DNA of 64,000 nt, taken from Pedobacter sp. AJM (GTDB taxonomy: Bacteria > Bacteroidota > Bacteroidia > Sphingobacteriales > Sphingobacteriaceae). The stretch spans positions 1 to 64,000 of the forward strand of contig NZ_NHOT01000002.1 in assembly GCF_002197755.1 (NCBI RefSeq). The letters are read 5' to 3'. Shown in pieces: positions 51,044-62,392 of the stretch (its first letter is position 1; each line of letters begins with the position of its first letter). Under the pieces are notes generated by a model. The model searched no databases, had not been told where the DNA came from, and saw nothing but the letters and a program-made list of their open reading frames with translations. The position numbers were made by a program, and so were the translations under genes.

Positions 51044-51742
51044 ATGAAAGTAGCATTAATAACAGGAGGAAGTAAAGGGATTGGATTTGGAATTGCCGAA
51101 TCACTCCTAAAAAGCGGTTATAAAGTGGCCATAACCAGCAGAACAATAGAAAGTGCAAACCAGGCGGCATCTCAATTGGTCGCTCATGGTGATGTTCTAG
51201 CTATTGAAGCTGACGTAAAAAATTTCCAGTCGCAGCAGGGAGCTGTTAATTTAGTTGTTGAAAAATGGGGGCAGTTAGACATTCTAATTGCAAATGCCGG
51301 TGTGGGTGCTTTTGCTCCTATTGATGAAATTGATATTGAGCAATGGAATGACATCATTGATACCAATTTAACCGGTGTTTTTTACAGCATTAAAGCGAGT
51401 GTGGATGAAATTAAGAAAAACCAGGGTTATATTTTCACCATTTCAAGCTTAGCCGGAACCAACTTTTTTGCGGGAGGAGCGGCGTATAATGCCAGTAAAT
51501 TCGGTTTAACCGGCTTTACACAATCAGTGATGCTGGACCTAAGAAAATATGGCGTGAAAGTAAGTACAATCATGCCGGGTTCGGTGGCGACTCATTTTAA
51601 TGATCATAGTCCAGATGCTGAAAGCGATGCCTGGAAAATCCAACCAGAAGACATGGGAAAACTGATCGTAGATTTATTAGCGATGCCAGCGAGAACATTG
51701 CCGAGTAAAATTGAAATCAGGCCAACTACGCCTAAAGGATAG
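51044..51742 (+). CDS. short-chain dehydrogenase/reductase
   Basis: A 232-residue classical SDR. N-terminal TGGSKGIGFGIA is the TGxxxGxG cofactor motif; NAG at ANAGVGAFAP; serine in ISSLAGTNFF; YNASKFG is the catalytic Y-x-x-x-K. Substrate unknown. It lies alone, 42 bases after the DUF1080 gene on the same strand, so the two may be co-transcribed. Confidence 0.92.
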   Translation: MKVALITGGSKGIGFGIAESLLKSGYKVAITSRTIESANQAASQLVAHGDVLAIEADVKNFQSQQGAVNLVVEKWGQLDILIANAGVGAFAPIDEIDIEQWNDIIDTNLTGVFYSIKASVDEIKKNQGYIFTISSLAGTNFFAGGAAYNASKFGLTGFTQSVMLDLRKYGVKVSTIMPGSVATHFNDHSPDAESDAWKIQPEDMGKLIVDLLAMPARTLPSKIEIRPTTPKG

Positions 51743-51786
51743 TGGTTAAGTAAAATAAAATAATAGTTTTTAATATTCTAATAAAA

Positions 51787-51820
51787 AAAATGCCTTTTGA
51801 TTTGCATCAAAAGGCATTTT
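51787..51820. terminator. bidirectional terminator
   Basis: AAAATGCCTTTTGAT and ATCAAAAGGCATTTT, 15-bp arms with a 4-base loop. It separates the SDR gene (plus) from rplI (minus). Confidence 0.88.
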
Positions 51821-51843
51821 TATAATTTCTATAAAGAAAATAC

Positions 51844-52287
51844 TTATTCAGCAATCACTTCGAAAGGAACCTGAACTTTAACTTCTTTGTGTAAGTTTAA
51901 GTTAGCCACATACTCGCCAACAAATTTTGGTTCAGTTTCGAAAGTAATACGACGACGATCTACATCAAAACCTTGAGATTTTAATGCTTCAGCAATCTGG
52001 ATGGTGTTAACCGCTCCGAAGATTTTTCCGCTTTCGCCAGCTTTCGCACCGATAGAAAGTTTAACAGCTGTTAAACGCTCAGCGATACCTTCAGCATCTT
52101 TCTTAATTTTATCTTGTTTAAATGCAGCTTGCTTTAAGTTCTCAGCTAAAACTTTTTTAGCAGAAACGGTAGCCAATGCTCCAAATCCTTGAGGGATTAA
52201 ATAGTTACGACCATAACCTGGTTTTACTGTAACTACATCATCTTTCTCACCAAGGCCTTTAATATCTTGTTTTAAAATAATTTCCAT
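51844..52287 (-). CDS. rplI: 50S ribosomal protein L9
   Basis: A 147-residue protein beginning MEIILKQDIKGLGEKDDVVTVKPGYGRNYLIP, the L9 signature; the long central helix and C-terminal domain are present. Third gene of the rpsF-rpsR-rplI operon; ends just before a terminator. Confidence 0.97.
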   Translation of the reverse strand: MEIILKQDIKGLGEKDDVVTVKPGYGRNYLIPQGFGALATVSAKKVLAENLKQAAFKQDKIKKDAEGIAERLTAVKLSIGAKAGESGKIFGAVNTIQIAEALKSQGFDVDRRRITFETEPKFVGEYVANLNLHKEVKVQVPFEVIAE

Positions 52288-52300
52288 ATCTCTGAGCCTC

Positions 52301-52564
52301 CTATTTTAATTGATCTGCAACGAAAGGTAACAAACCGATGTGACGGGCACGTTTAACTGCCTGAGCCACTTTACGCTGAAATTTTAACGAAGTACCAGTT
52401 AAACGGCGTGGTAATAATTTACCCTGATCGTTAATGAATTTCAACAAGAAGTTTGCATCCTTGTAATCGATGTATTTAATTCCGTTTTTCTTGAAACGGC
52501 AATATTTTTTACGGTTATCCTCTACTTTAGGGGCTGTTACGTATTGAATTTGTTCTCTTGCCAT
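52301..52564 (-). CDS. rpsR: 30S ribosomal protein S18
   Basis: An 87-residue basic protein with the S18 core [33 protein letters not shown]. Its ATG shares one base with the rpsF stop (TAATG). Thirteen bases lie between its stop and rplI. It binds S6 in the 30S platform. Confidence 0.97.
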   Translation of the reverse strand: MAREQIQYVTAPKVEDNRKKYCRFKKNGIKYIDYKDANFLLKFINDQGKLLPRRLTGTSLKFQRKVAQAVKRARHIGLLPFVADQLK

Positions 52565-52920
52565 TACGCTGCAACCTCCTTAGTTTTTTTGTTAAAAGCA
52601 CCACTACGCTTTTTCTCATTGTAAGCAACCGCGTGTTTGTCTAAACGGATAGTTAAGAAACGTAACACACGCTCGTCGCGTTTTAATTGAAGCTCTAATT
52701 TTGCGATCAAATCACCTGAAGCTTTATATTCAGTTAAGTTGAAGAATCCGTTTGATTTTTTCTCAATTGGATACGCTAATTTTCTCAAACCCCAATTATC
52801 CTCTTGGATAATTTCGGCACCGTTATCAGTAAGAACTGCTTTAAATTTAGCTAATGCCTCTTTTGCAGCTTCTTCAGATAACAATGGGGTTAGAACGATA
52901 ACAGTTTCGTACTGATTCAT
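52564..52920 (-). CDS. rpsF: 30S ribosomal protein S6
   Basis: A 118-residue protein with the S6 motifs [38 protein letters not shown] and [17 protein letters not shown]. First gene of the operon; a consensus promoter precedes it. Confidence 0.96.
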   Translation of the reverse strand: MNQYETVIVLTPLLSEEAAKEALAKFKAVLTDNGAEIIQEDNWGLRKLAYPIEKKSNGFFNLTEYKASGDLIAKLELQLKRDERVLRFLTIRLDKHAVAYNEKKRSGAFNKKTKEVAA

Positions 52921-52972
52921 TGTTATAAATTATGTTTTTAATTTTTTAATCCCGAGGTATATTACGGGGATG

Positions 52973-53003
52973 CAAAAGTAACAATATATTTCTTAAAATC
53001 AAA
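52973..53003 (-). promoter_or_regulatory. promoter of rpsF-rpsR-rplI
   Basis: On the minus strand TTTG (53000-53003), 19 bases, then TACTTTTG (52973-52980). Strong match to the Bacteroidota consensus, about 53 bases upstream of the rpsF ATG. Confidence 0.8.
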
Positions 53004-53014
53004 CCTTTAATTAA

Positions 53015-53063
53015 AAAGACTAAAGTAGAAAGAGGAAAGCCAAAAGACTAAAGAGCAAAGAAC
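53015..53063. repeat. AAAGANN heptad array upstream of rpsF
   Basis: Seven words of the form AAAGNNN, all 7 bases long except one of 6 (53036-53041), which is followed by a single extra A. It starts 12 bases upstream of the rpsF -33 element. Same word family as 19032-19081. Confidence 0.6.
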
Positions 53064-53148
53064 ATCAGCCATATTTAAATATACCTGACATAAATGCCTA
53101 ACATGACTGAGGTGGTTAAAAATAACATCAATCTTAATGTAAATAAAA

Positions 53149-53176
53149 AAAGAGATCACCCTCAGGCAATCTCTTT
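53149..53176 (-). terminator. terminator of the exported protein gene
   Basis: AAAGAGAT and ATCTCTTT form the stem, followed on the minus strand by a T run. It lies 21 bases after the stop of the gene at 53198-53791. Confidence 0.75.
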
Positions 53177-53197
53177 ATCAATTAGCAATATTTAACC

Positions 53198-53791
53198 TTA
53201 ATATAATTCTATTGTTTTAGTAAATTGTTTGCCTTTGGCATTAATAATGAATGTAAGCGATTGCGAATCAGTTTTGCTGATATTGAATTTCCGTTGTAAA
53301 ACAGATTTATTTTTGAAAACCTCTGTGTATACGCTGTCGTTATATTCGTTCATCACCTGAACTTCAATAGGTTTGCCTTCTTCATTTTCCACTTTAAGAA
53401 CAATAAAATCTCCCTCTTTTTTAATTAACGGATGGAACACATCAGAAAACACAGGCTCGGAAACAGTTGCCTTGCCATTGTATATCCCAACTTTATAATT
53501 CGCCAGCTTGGTATCTGATTCTATTTTAACAATATATTTTCCATCTGGTAACGCATTTAAATCATAAAGTTTACTGGTAGCTGTCTGAGTCTGAATATTC
53601 TCCTGAAACAACACTTCATTATTATTTCCGATAATAGACAGGGTTACATTTTCATTTCCTTCAAAAGAAAAGCGAAGTGATTTTTCTTTTTCATCTTTAA
53701 CTTTCAGGGTAAAATCACCGTCATTTGCAGAAGCAACAGTTACATTAAAAAATAACGCTGCAATTAAACCGATTTGTAAGAACTTTTTCAT
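53198..53791 (-). CDS. exported beta-rich protein of unknown function
   Basis: A 197-residue protein with a signal peptide (KKFLQIGLIAALFFNVTVASA). Two beta-sandwich-like repeats (about residues 25-105 and 110-195) with Ig-like spacing: FTLKVKDEKEKSLRFSFEGNENVTLSIIGNNNEVLFQENI, then FIVLKVENEEGKPIEVQVMNEYNDSVYTEVFKNK. Resembles DUF3244-like exported Bacteroidota proteins; function unknown. Confidence 0.72.
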   Translation of the reverse strand: MKKFLQIGLIAALFFNVTVASANDGDFTLKVKDEKEKSLRFSFEGNENVTLSIIGNNNEVLFQENIQTQTATSKLYDLNALPDGKYIVKIESDTKLANYKVGIYNGKATVSEPVFSDVFHPLIKKEGDFIVLKVENEEGKPIEVQVMNEYNDSVYTEVFKNKSVLQRKFNISKTDSQSLTFIINAKGKQFTKTIELY

Positions 53792-53959
53792 AATTAAATA
53801 GCTTAAAGAGTTAACAATTAATTTATACGGCTAAATTACAGGTGTTTTAAAAGCTAAAAAGAAAGCATATTCTCCAATATATATGCTAAATTAACCTGAG
53901 CTATTCTTTTATACCTATTAAATATCAATACAGTATATTTTATGCTTATTTTTATTGAT

Positions 53960-54832
53960 ATGAAAACTTTAAAACCAAGCTTTGAAGTTGTAGAACCTTC
54001 TTTTGGAAGTTCCTTCTATTATTCTAAATACATAGAAAATGAAAATAATAAGGCCCATATGTGGCATTATCATCCGGAGATCGAAATGGTTTTTGTAAAC
54101 GGAGGGGCAGGTAAGCGACAAATCGGAAGCCATGTATCTTACTATACCGATGGCGATCTGATCTTAATTGGAAGTAATTTGCCTCATTGTGGCTTTACTG
54201 ACACACACACCGGTAATAAAAATGAAACGGTTATCCAGATGAAGCCAGATTTTTTAGGCAGCGGTTTTATGTCACTCCAGGAGGCCAAATGGATGACAGC
54301 GCTATTTGACAAAGCCAAAGGTGGCATTGCTTTCGGCGAGCAAACCAAAAAAGAGGTAGGAAAGTTGATCGAAGACATGGAGTTTCAACAACCTTTCCAT
54401 AAATTATTAACTTTGCTCGGCGTACTTAAGTCACTGGAAGCCACAACAGATTTCAAGATTCTGAATGCTTCCGGATTTTCCCTGGAAACGCAAATACAGG
54501 ATAATGATCGCATCAACATGATTTTCAATTATGTAAAAGATCATTTTCAGGAACAGATCAGCCTGGAAGATGTGGCAGAAATGTCGGCCATGACGGTACC
54601 TTCATTCTGCCGTTATTTTAAAAAAATAACCAAGAAAACCTTCACCCGCTTTGTAAACGAATATCGTGTGGTACACGCCTCCAAGCTTCTGTCTGAAAAA
54701 CACCTGGGCATTACCGCCATTTCCTACGAAAGCGGATTCAACAATTTCAGCCATTTCAATAAAATCTTCCATGAGTTTACCGGAAAGAGTGCGTCTGAAT
54801 ATCGAAATGAATTAAAATCCATTATTAAATAA
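53960..54832 (+). CDS. AraC family transcriptional regulator with cupin domain
   Basis: About 290 residues. The N-terminal cupin domain has MWHYHPEIEMVFVNGGAGKRQIGSHVSYYTDGDLILIGSNLPHCG with the metal-type histidines. The C-terminal AraC domain has SLEDVAEMSAMTVPSFCRYFKKITKKTFTRFVNEYRV and the second helix-turn-helix ISYESGFNNFSHFNKIFHEFTGKSASEYR. It probably responds to a sugar or small ligand. ATG at 53960 is preferred to an upstream ATG at 53942, which adds only LIFID. Confidence 0.88.
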   Translation: MKTLKPSFEVVEPSFGSSFYYSKYIENENNKAHMWHYHPEIEMVFVNGGAGKRQIGSHVSYYTDGDLILIGSNLPHCGFTDTHTGNKNETVIQMKPDFLGSGFMSLQEAKWMTALFDKAKGGIAFGEQTKKEVGKLIEDMEFQQPFHKLLTLLGVLKSLEATTDFKILNASGFSLETQIQDNDRINMIFNYVKDHFQEQISLEDVAEMSAMTVPSFCRYFKKITKKTFTRFVNEYRVVHASKLLSEKHLGITAISYESGFNNFSHFNKIFHEFTGKSASEYRNELKSIIK

Positions 54833-54994
54833 TAAGGTATCAGGCACCAAGACTAAATTCAAATTCAGCTTCTAAAATCCTCATTCATCCGTTCTAAATT
54901 TAAACAGCTGTCTGGCAGCTTATCAATACGCCTACTTTTCAACATTTAAACTTTTCAACCCAACAACATCCAAAATTTTCCTATTTTCGTGCCG

Positions 54995-56785
54995 ATGGAA
55001 AATTTTATTGTTTCTGCCCGTAAATATCGTCCGGCCACGTTTGAAACCGTAGTGGGGCAGCAGCATATTACAGGCACACTAAAAAATGCCATTAAAAATA
55101 ATCAACTTGCTCAGGCATTTTTATTTTGCGGTCCAAGAGGTGTAGGTAAAACCACCTGCGCCCGGATCCTGGCTAAAACCATTAACTGTACCAATCCTAC
55201 AGCAGAAATGGAAGCTTGCGGACAATGTGATAATTGTCTGTCATTTCAAAACGGGCATTCATTTAACGTTCATGAGCTGGATGCGGCTTCAAACAACTCC
55301 GTTGATGATATCCGTAGTTTAATTGAACAGGTTCGGATCCCGCCACAAGCCGGCAGATATAAAATCTATATTATTGATGAGGTTCACATGTTATCACAAA
55401 GTGCATTTAATGCCTTTTTGAAAACATTGGAAGAACCACCTTCTTATGCCATTTTTATCCTGGCAACCACAGAAAAGCATAAAATCCTGCCAACCATCTT
55501 ATCCCGTTGTCAGATTTTTGATTTTAACCGCATTCAGGTAGAAGATATTTCCAGGCACCTGGCTACGATTGCACAACGCGAAAACATTGCCTTTGAAACG
55601 GATGGCTTACACATCATTGCCCAAAAGGCGGATGGCGGCTTACGTGATGCACTCTCGATGTTTGATCAGATTGCCAGTTATGCAAACAAAAACATCACTT
55701 ACAAAGCTGTAATCGACAATCTGAATATTCTAGACTATGATTATTTCTTTAAACTTACCTCCTATTTAACGGCTGCTGAAGTGAGCCAAACCCTGCTTCT
55801 GTTCGATGAAATTTTAAACAATGGCTTTGATGGCAATAACTTCATTAATGGTTTAGCTACACACTTCCGTAATTTACTGGTTGGTAAAGACGCCGCAACC
55901 ATCAAATTGTTAGAGGTTAGCGAAAACATCAAACAGAAATATTTGGATCAGTGCAGGCAAACAGAATTATCATTTTTGTTAACGGCTTTAAATTTAGCCA
56001 ACAACTGCGATTTAAATTATAAAAATTCTAAAAACCAACGCTTACAGGTAGAGTTGGCGCTCATCAAAATGTGCCATATTCGATCCGTCGTCCAATTAGC
56101 CCAACAGCCTTTAAGCCCTAGTAACACAGCAACTGACGCAGATCAGGATAAAAAAAAAACTGATGTCATAATTGAAAAAGCGGAAAGTCCGAAGATTAAA
56201 GCGGAAAGTGAAAACCTGCCGCCTAAAACGGAAACACCTGTTTTGCCACCTGTAGAAGAAAAACCAAAAACCAGTCCCCCTTCTTCCGCAACGTCGATCA
56301 GCATTAACATTCCTAAAAAAAATGTAGGCACTTTAATTCCTTCTTTAAATGATTTGGAACGACTGGCCAATGGCGAGGAAGATAACGGACCTAAAAAAGC
56401 TACAGGCGAGGCCCGAGAACCTTTTACCTATGATCAATTGCTGGAAGTTTGGAATAAATATATTCAGATTTTAAAAAGTGCTGATAAAATCAACCTCTTT
56501 ACCATCCTGAATAATTTTGCGCCAAAACTTATTAGTCCGGTGTTGATTGAAATATCAGTCGAAAGTAAAACGCAGGAACAATTTGTGGTGCAGGAATCAG
56601 TAGAGCTGATGAATTTCTTAAGAAATCAGTTGCAGAATTTTGCCGTTGACATTACCTTTAAACAGGTAGAACGCAAAATTGAAAACAGATTGTACGGAAA
56701 CCGGGAAAAGTACGATTATCTCGTAAATAAAAACCCCAAGCTGGACGAGTTGCGCAAGAGATTTAATTTAGATATTAACCCGTAA
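54995..56785 (+). CDS. dnaX: DNA polymerase III subunit tau/gamma
   Basis: About 596 residues as tau. The AAA+ part holds Walker A CGPRGVGKTTCARIL, the zinc module C-x-x-CDNC after EACGQ, the IIDEVHMLS box and the LSRCQIF sensor region. The domain III end is near residue 370; the linker that follows is Pro/Lys/Thr-rich and leads to the C-terminal tau domain. At codons 386-389 a run of ten A residues could cause slippage that ends translation within a few codons, giving a gamma-like form. ATG 54995 is preferred to an upstream GTG. Confidence 0.95.
   Translation: MENFIVSARKYRPATFETVVGQQHITGTLKNAIKNNQLAQAFLFCGPRGVGKTTCARILAKTINCTNPTAEMEACGQCDNCLSFQNGHSFNVHELDAASNNSVDDIRSLIEQVRIPPQAGRYKIYIIDEVHMLSQSAFNAFLKTLEEPPSYAIFILATTEKHKILPTILSRCQIFDFNRIQVEDISRHLATIAQRENIAFETDGLHIIAQKADGGLRDALSMFDQIASYANKNITYKAVIDNLNILDYDYFFKLTSYLTAAEVSQTLLLFDEILNNGFDGNNFINGLATHFRNLLVGKDAATIKLLEVSENIKQKYLDQCRQTELSFLLTALNLANNCDLNYKNSKNQRLQVELALIKMCHIRSVVQLAQQPLSPSNTATDADQDKKKTDVIIEKAESPKIKAESENLPPKTETPVLPPVEEKPKTSPPSSATSISINIPKKNVGTLIPSLNDLERLANGEEDNGPKKATGEAREPFTYDQLLEVWNKYIQILKSADKINLFTILNNFAPKLISPVLIEISVESKTQEQFVVQESVELMNFLRNQLQNFAVDITFKQVERKIENRLYGNREKYDYLVNKNPKLDELRKRFNLDINP
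56150..56159 (+). promoter_or_regulatory. putative slippage site in dnaX (A10 run)
   Basis: Ten A residues after codon 385 (GAT). In frame they read KKK and the first base of ACT. One inserted A puts TGA next after AAC. One deleted A gives CTG, ATG, TCA, TAA. Both alternatives stop almost at once. Confidence 0.6.
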
Positions 56786-56789
56786 AAAC

Positions 56790-57296
56790 ATGACAGCCGA
56801 TACAAAAGCAAAGCTGAAGAATACAGTTATAGCTGCCTTATTTTTTGCCATTATTTTCGGAACAATTGAAGCATTTATTTACGGCATTGCCTATGCCGCA
56901 GTTGCTGCACCCATCGCAGGTATACTTTTTGGCTTGTTTATGTACCTTTTTGTAAACTCAAGAAAAGTTAAACAACAAACTGCACTGACTGAAGAAGATC
57001 AGGATGGGGTTATTTATTCGGGAGCGGCTAACCATTTCAAAAATGCAGAAGCTGTGGGCGGCAAACTTTATCTTTTAACAGATCGCCTGGAGTTTAAATC
57101 GCATGGCTTTAACATCCAGAACCATGCTTTTAATATCTATCTGACGGAAATTAAAGAATTGGTTTTTTATAAAACTTTAGGTATGGTTCCAAATGGCCTG
57201 CAGATTGTTTTATACAATGGCGAAATGGAAAAATTTGTGGTCAATAACAGAGAGATCTGGAAAGCCGAAATTGAGAAATTAACTAAAATGGTATAA
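56790..57296 (+). CDS. membrane protein with GRAM-like domain
   Basis: A 168-residue protein: two N-terminal membrane helices (about residues 11-31 and 34-54), then a soluble portion that resembles a GRAM/PH-like fold (VIYSGAANHFKNAEAVGGKLYLLTDRLEFKSHGFNIQNHAFNIYLTEIKEL). GRAM domains bind lipid or protein in eukaryotes; the role in bacteria is unclear. Four bases after dnaX, so translation is probably coupled. Confidence 0.75.
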   Translation: MTADTKAKLKNTVIAALFFAIIFGTIEAFIYGIAYAAVAAPIAGILFGLFMYLFVNSRKVKQQTALTEEDQDGVIYSGAANHFKNAEAVGGKLYLLTDRLEFKSHGFNIQNHAFNIYLTEIKELVFYKTLGMVPNGLQIVLYNGEMEKFVVNNREIWKAEIEKLTKMV

Positions 57297-57300
57297 AACA

Positions 57301-57336
57301 AAAGCAGGATCATACTGTAATGTATCATCCTGCTTT
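57301..57336. terminator. terminator-like hairpin
   Basis: AAAGCAGGAT and ATCCTGCTTT arms with a further ATAC/GTAT pair and one mismatch, just after the GRAM-like gene. Confidence 0.7.
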
Positions 57337-57391
57337 TCCATTTATAATGGTTTTGTCTCAAATCGCCATCTTACAGACGGGAATCTTTTAC

Positions 57392-57799
57392 CTATTTTTC
57401 GGGTGCATCGTTAATTGGGTAACCTTCCTCGTCTAAATCGTCGCGGTCATCTTCAGGTGTACGCGCTAAAATTTCATCTTCCGTATTTAATTTCACACTC
57501 TCACCATTGTCAACATGCATACCTAATTCTTCTAAATTATCTTCTGCAATGTCTTCATTACTGGCATATTCGTCACCTACATATGGATTAGCCTCATCAT
57601 AAGTAGAATCATCATCTTTAGCTCCCGCAGCCACCGTTTCATATCCCATCGGATGATCATAATCCTGATCATCACCTTTTACATCCAACTCATAACTTTG
57701 TTTATTCTCATCAAAAGATAAATTCTCTTTATTGATTTCCGGATTTTCCGTAGTACTATGTATTTTATCTTGTGATCCTTTGTTTTCGTTAATTGACAT
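57392..57799 (-). CDS. small acidic disordered protein
   Basis: A 135-residue protein rich in D, E, N and S, with no hydrophobic core, signal peptide or recognised domain. Probably disordered. Its composition resembles that of the protein at 39385-39765, although the sequences do not align. Codon pattern supports a real gene; function unknown. Confidence 0.65.
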   Translation of the reverse strand: MSINENKGSQDKIHSTTENPEINKENLSFDENKQSYELDVKGDDQDYDHPMGYETVAAGAKDDDSTYDEANPYVGDEYASNEDIAEDNLEELGMHVDNGESVKLNTEDEILARTPEDDRDDLDEEGYPINDAPEK

Positions 57800-57972
57800 G
57801 GTTATATCTCCTATTTTATTTATGATGATAACAAATGGTCTGGCAGATGGTTTTTGAGAGATTATGTATTTTAAAAGAATCTATCAACTAATATAAGTGA
57901 ATTATCAGGGTATCTAATTCCAAAATACTCTTTATACTAGCATACCCATCCCTATAAATCAAGCATAATCAA

Positions 57973-58530
57973 ATGATTTATATAGACAAATCACTTCACG
58001 CTATCATGAATGAAAAATATCAAAAACAATACAGAATTCCTTCTGCACGTTTACAAACTTGGGATTACGGCTGGGAAGGTAAATATTTTATAACCATTTG
58101 TACAAAAGATAAGTTACATTATTTCGGTAAAATTTTAAACGGAAAGATGATATTATCAAATATTGGTGTGATTGCCAATTTAATGTGGTACGAAATCAGA
58201 AATCACCAAAAAAATGTAGAATTAGGTGAATTTGTTGTGATGCCAAACCATGCGCATGGGATCTTGATTTTAAATAATATAAATCCTTTGTCTGTAGCTC
58301 CTGGACAACAACGCTTTCAAAATCAGGGAAAAAACACGATATCATCTATAAGTGGCTCTTACAAATCTGCGATGACTAAACATTGTAATCGATTAGACTT
58401 TGACTTTGGATGGCAGACCCGCTTTTACGACCGCATCATTCGTGATGAAACGTCTTTTCAAAATATTTCAAACTACATTATTAACAATCCCATGAACTGG
58501 GAAAAAGATAAATTTATTAAAGATGAATAG
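57973..58530 (+). CDS. REP-associated tyrosine transposase (RAYT), Y1_Tnp family
   Basis: A 185-residue IS200-like single-strand transposase. The HUH motif is MPNHAHGILI, and the N-terminal WDYGWEGKYFITICTKDKLHYFG is typical of RAYTs (Y1_Tnp). The family's catalytic tyrosine should fall in the C-terminal helix (about residues 145-175), where Y171 of SNYIINNP lies; I do not assign it exactly. RAYTs are domesticated and mobilise or maintain REP-like palindromes. It stands alone. An ATG at 58006 would give a shorter form. Confidence 0.88.
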   Translation: MIYIDKSLHAIMNEKYQKQYRIPSARLQTWDYGWEGKYFITICTKDKLHYFGKILNGKMILSNIGVIANLMWYEIRNHQKNVELGEFVVMPNHAHGILILNNINPLSVAPGQQRFQNQGKNTISSISGSYKSAMTKHCNRLDFDFGWQTRFYDRIIRDETSFQNISNYIINNPMNWEKDKFIKDE

Positions 58531-58566
58531 CATCTTTTAAATAAAAAATTAAGATATAGAAACAAA

Positions 58567-58602
58567 AAATCCCCAATTGAAAATTAATTCAATTGGGGAT
58601 TT
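58567..58602. terminator. terminator after the IDH gene
   Basis: Perfect 15-base arms AAATCCCCAATTGAA and TTCAATTGGGGATTT with a 6-base loop. It lies 19 bases beyond the IDH stop (minus), and 37 bases after the RAYT stop (plus), and could serve both. Confidence 0.85.
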
Positions 58603-58620
58603 AAATTTATTTATGAAGCC

Positions 58621-61195
<2,575 letters not shown>

Positions 61196-62374
61196 ATGAG
61201 TGAACAGAATTTAGAACAACTTTTGATGCAGGGTCATTTTGATCAGGCGCTGCCATTATTACAATCAGGTGAAAAATTATCAAAAAATATTCCTGAACAC
61301 CAAAAATCTCAAATTTTAGAGCGATTGTTCAGTAAGGAGCAATATGAGTTAATCGATCAACTGGTAGAAAGCAAATGGATTGAAACAGATGTGTACGAAT
61401 TTGACAGTTTTGATAAAAGTATCTTCGGCAAGATCATCTGGAATTTAAAAAATGACGATCAAGCACTTGCTTTCTTTGAGAATTTCATTTCAAAATTTGA
61501 GAACCTCAACGATGAAGTTGAAGCAAAAACCTTGTTAGGTTATTTTCTGGAAAAAGGCGTAAGTGTAGAAAAGATTAAAATATTGATTGCTGCCGGATGC
61601 GATGTGAACTTCACCAATAATGCTGAAGAAAATTTCATTCATCAGGTCATTAGAACGAACCTGATGAAACCGCAGCTTTCCATCTCCTATCTGGAACTGT
61701 TAATTCATGAGGGCTTAGATGTAAACGCTACTAACATTGTAAAAAAAACGCCACTAATTGCAGCCATAGAATTTAACAAACCTGAATACCTGGATATCCT
61801 GCTGGAAAATGGCGCCAATCCTAATGAGCTGGACCAGGATGGAAATTCGGCATTTTACTACGCTGTTGCACATAAACAAGACTTAAATATGTATCTCAAA
61901 TTAAGGGATTTTGGAAGTCCTGATTTTGATACTGTTAATAAAAGTGGCGTAACCACACTTTTTGAATTCTTGAGGATGATGTACGTAAGTGATAAAAATC
62001 TTGAACTTTTAAGTCACCTGATTACTGATGGTGCAGATATTTATCAGGCCAGCATTTATTACAGTAAGGAGAAAACCCCTGTAGATCTGATCGCTGAAAA
62101 ACAACCCGAAGTGCTTCAGGCCATTTTATCATCCGGCAATCTTGATGTTAACAGACAAGATGATCACGGCAACACCCTTCTGCATAAAGTGTGCGCATAC
62201 AATGTAAACTTTGAAGCAGAAAAAGCAAAAGAGACCTATAAAAAAGTAAAATTATTATTGGAAAACGGAGCGGATACGTCAATCAGTAATGATGAAGATA
62301 AGACACCGCTGATGCTTGCATCTGACGATAATCTTAAAATAAAAACAGTTGAACTATTAATGAAAAATTCTTAA
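61196..62374 (+). CDS. ankyrin-repeat protein, first of a pair
   Basis: A 392-residue protein. The N-terminal 130 residues are helical, without ankyrin character. From about residue 135 onward at least five ankyrin repeats are seen, for example KTPLIAAIEFNKPEYLDILLENGANPNELDQDGNSAFYYAV and KVKLLLENGADTSISNDEDKTPLMLA. No signal peptide. It is 18 bases upstream of a second ankyrin gene. A protein-binding role is likely, partner unknown. Confidence 0.88.
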   Translation: MSEQNLEQLLMQGHFDQALPLLQSGEKLSKNIPEHQKSQILERLFSKEQYELIDQLVESKWIETDVYEFDSFDKSIFGKIIWNLKNDDQALAFFENFISKFENLNDEVEAKTLLGYFLEKGVSVEKIKILIAAGCDVNFTNNAEENFIHQVIRTNLMKPQLSISYLELLIHEGLDVNATNIVKKTPLIAAIEFNKPEYLDILLENGANPNELDQDGNSAFYYAVAHKQDLNMYLKLRDFGSPDFDTVNKSGVTTLFEFLRMMYVSDKNLELLSHLITDGADIYQASIYYSKEKTPVDLIAEKQPEVLQAILSSGNLDVNRQDDHGNTLLHKVCAYNVNFEAEKAKETYKKVKLLLENGADTSISNDEDKTPLMLASDDNLKIKTVELLMKNS

Positions 62375-62392
62375 TCTGATCAAAGGAAAAAT

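Noticed and set aside
52949..52971. Hairpin near the rpsF start as an S6:S18 autoregulatory leader
   Set aside because: The stem spans the predicted transcription start, so it would not be fully in the mRNA, and no CCG-bulge could be shown.
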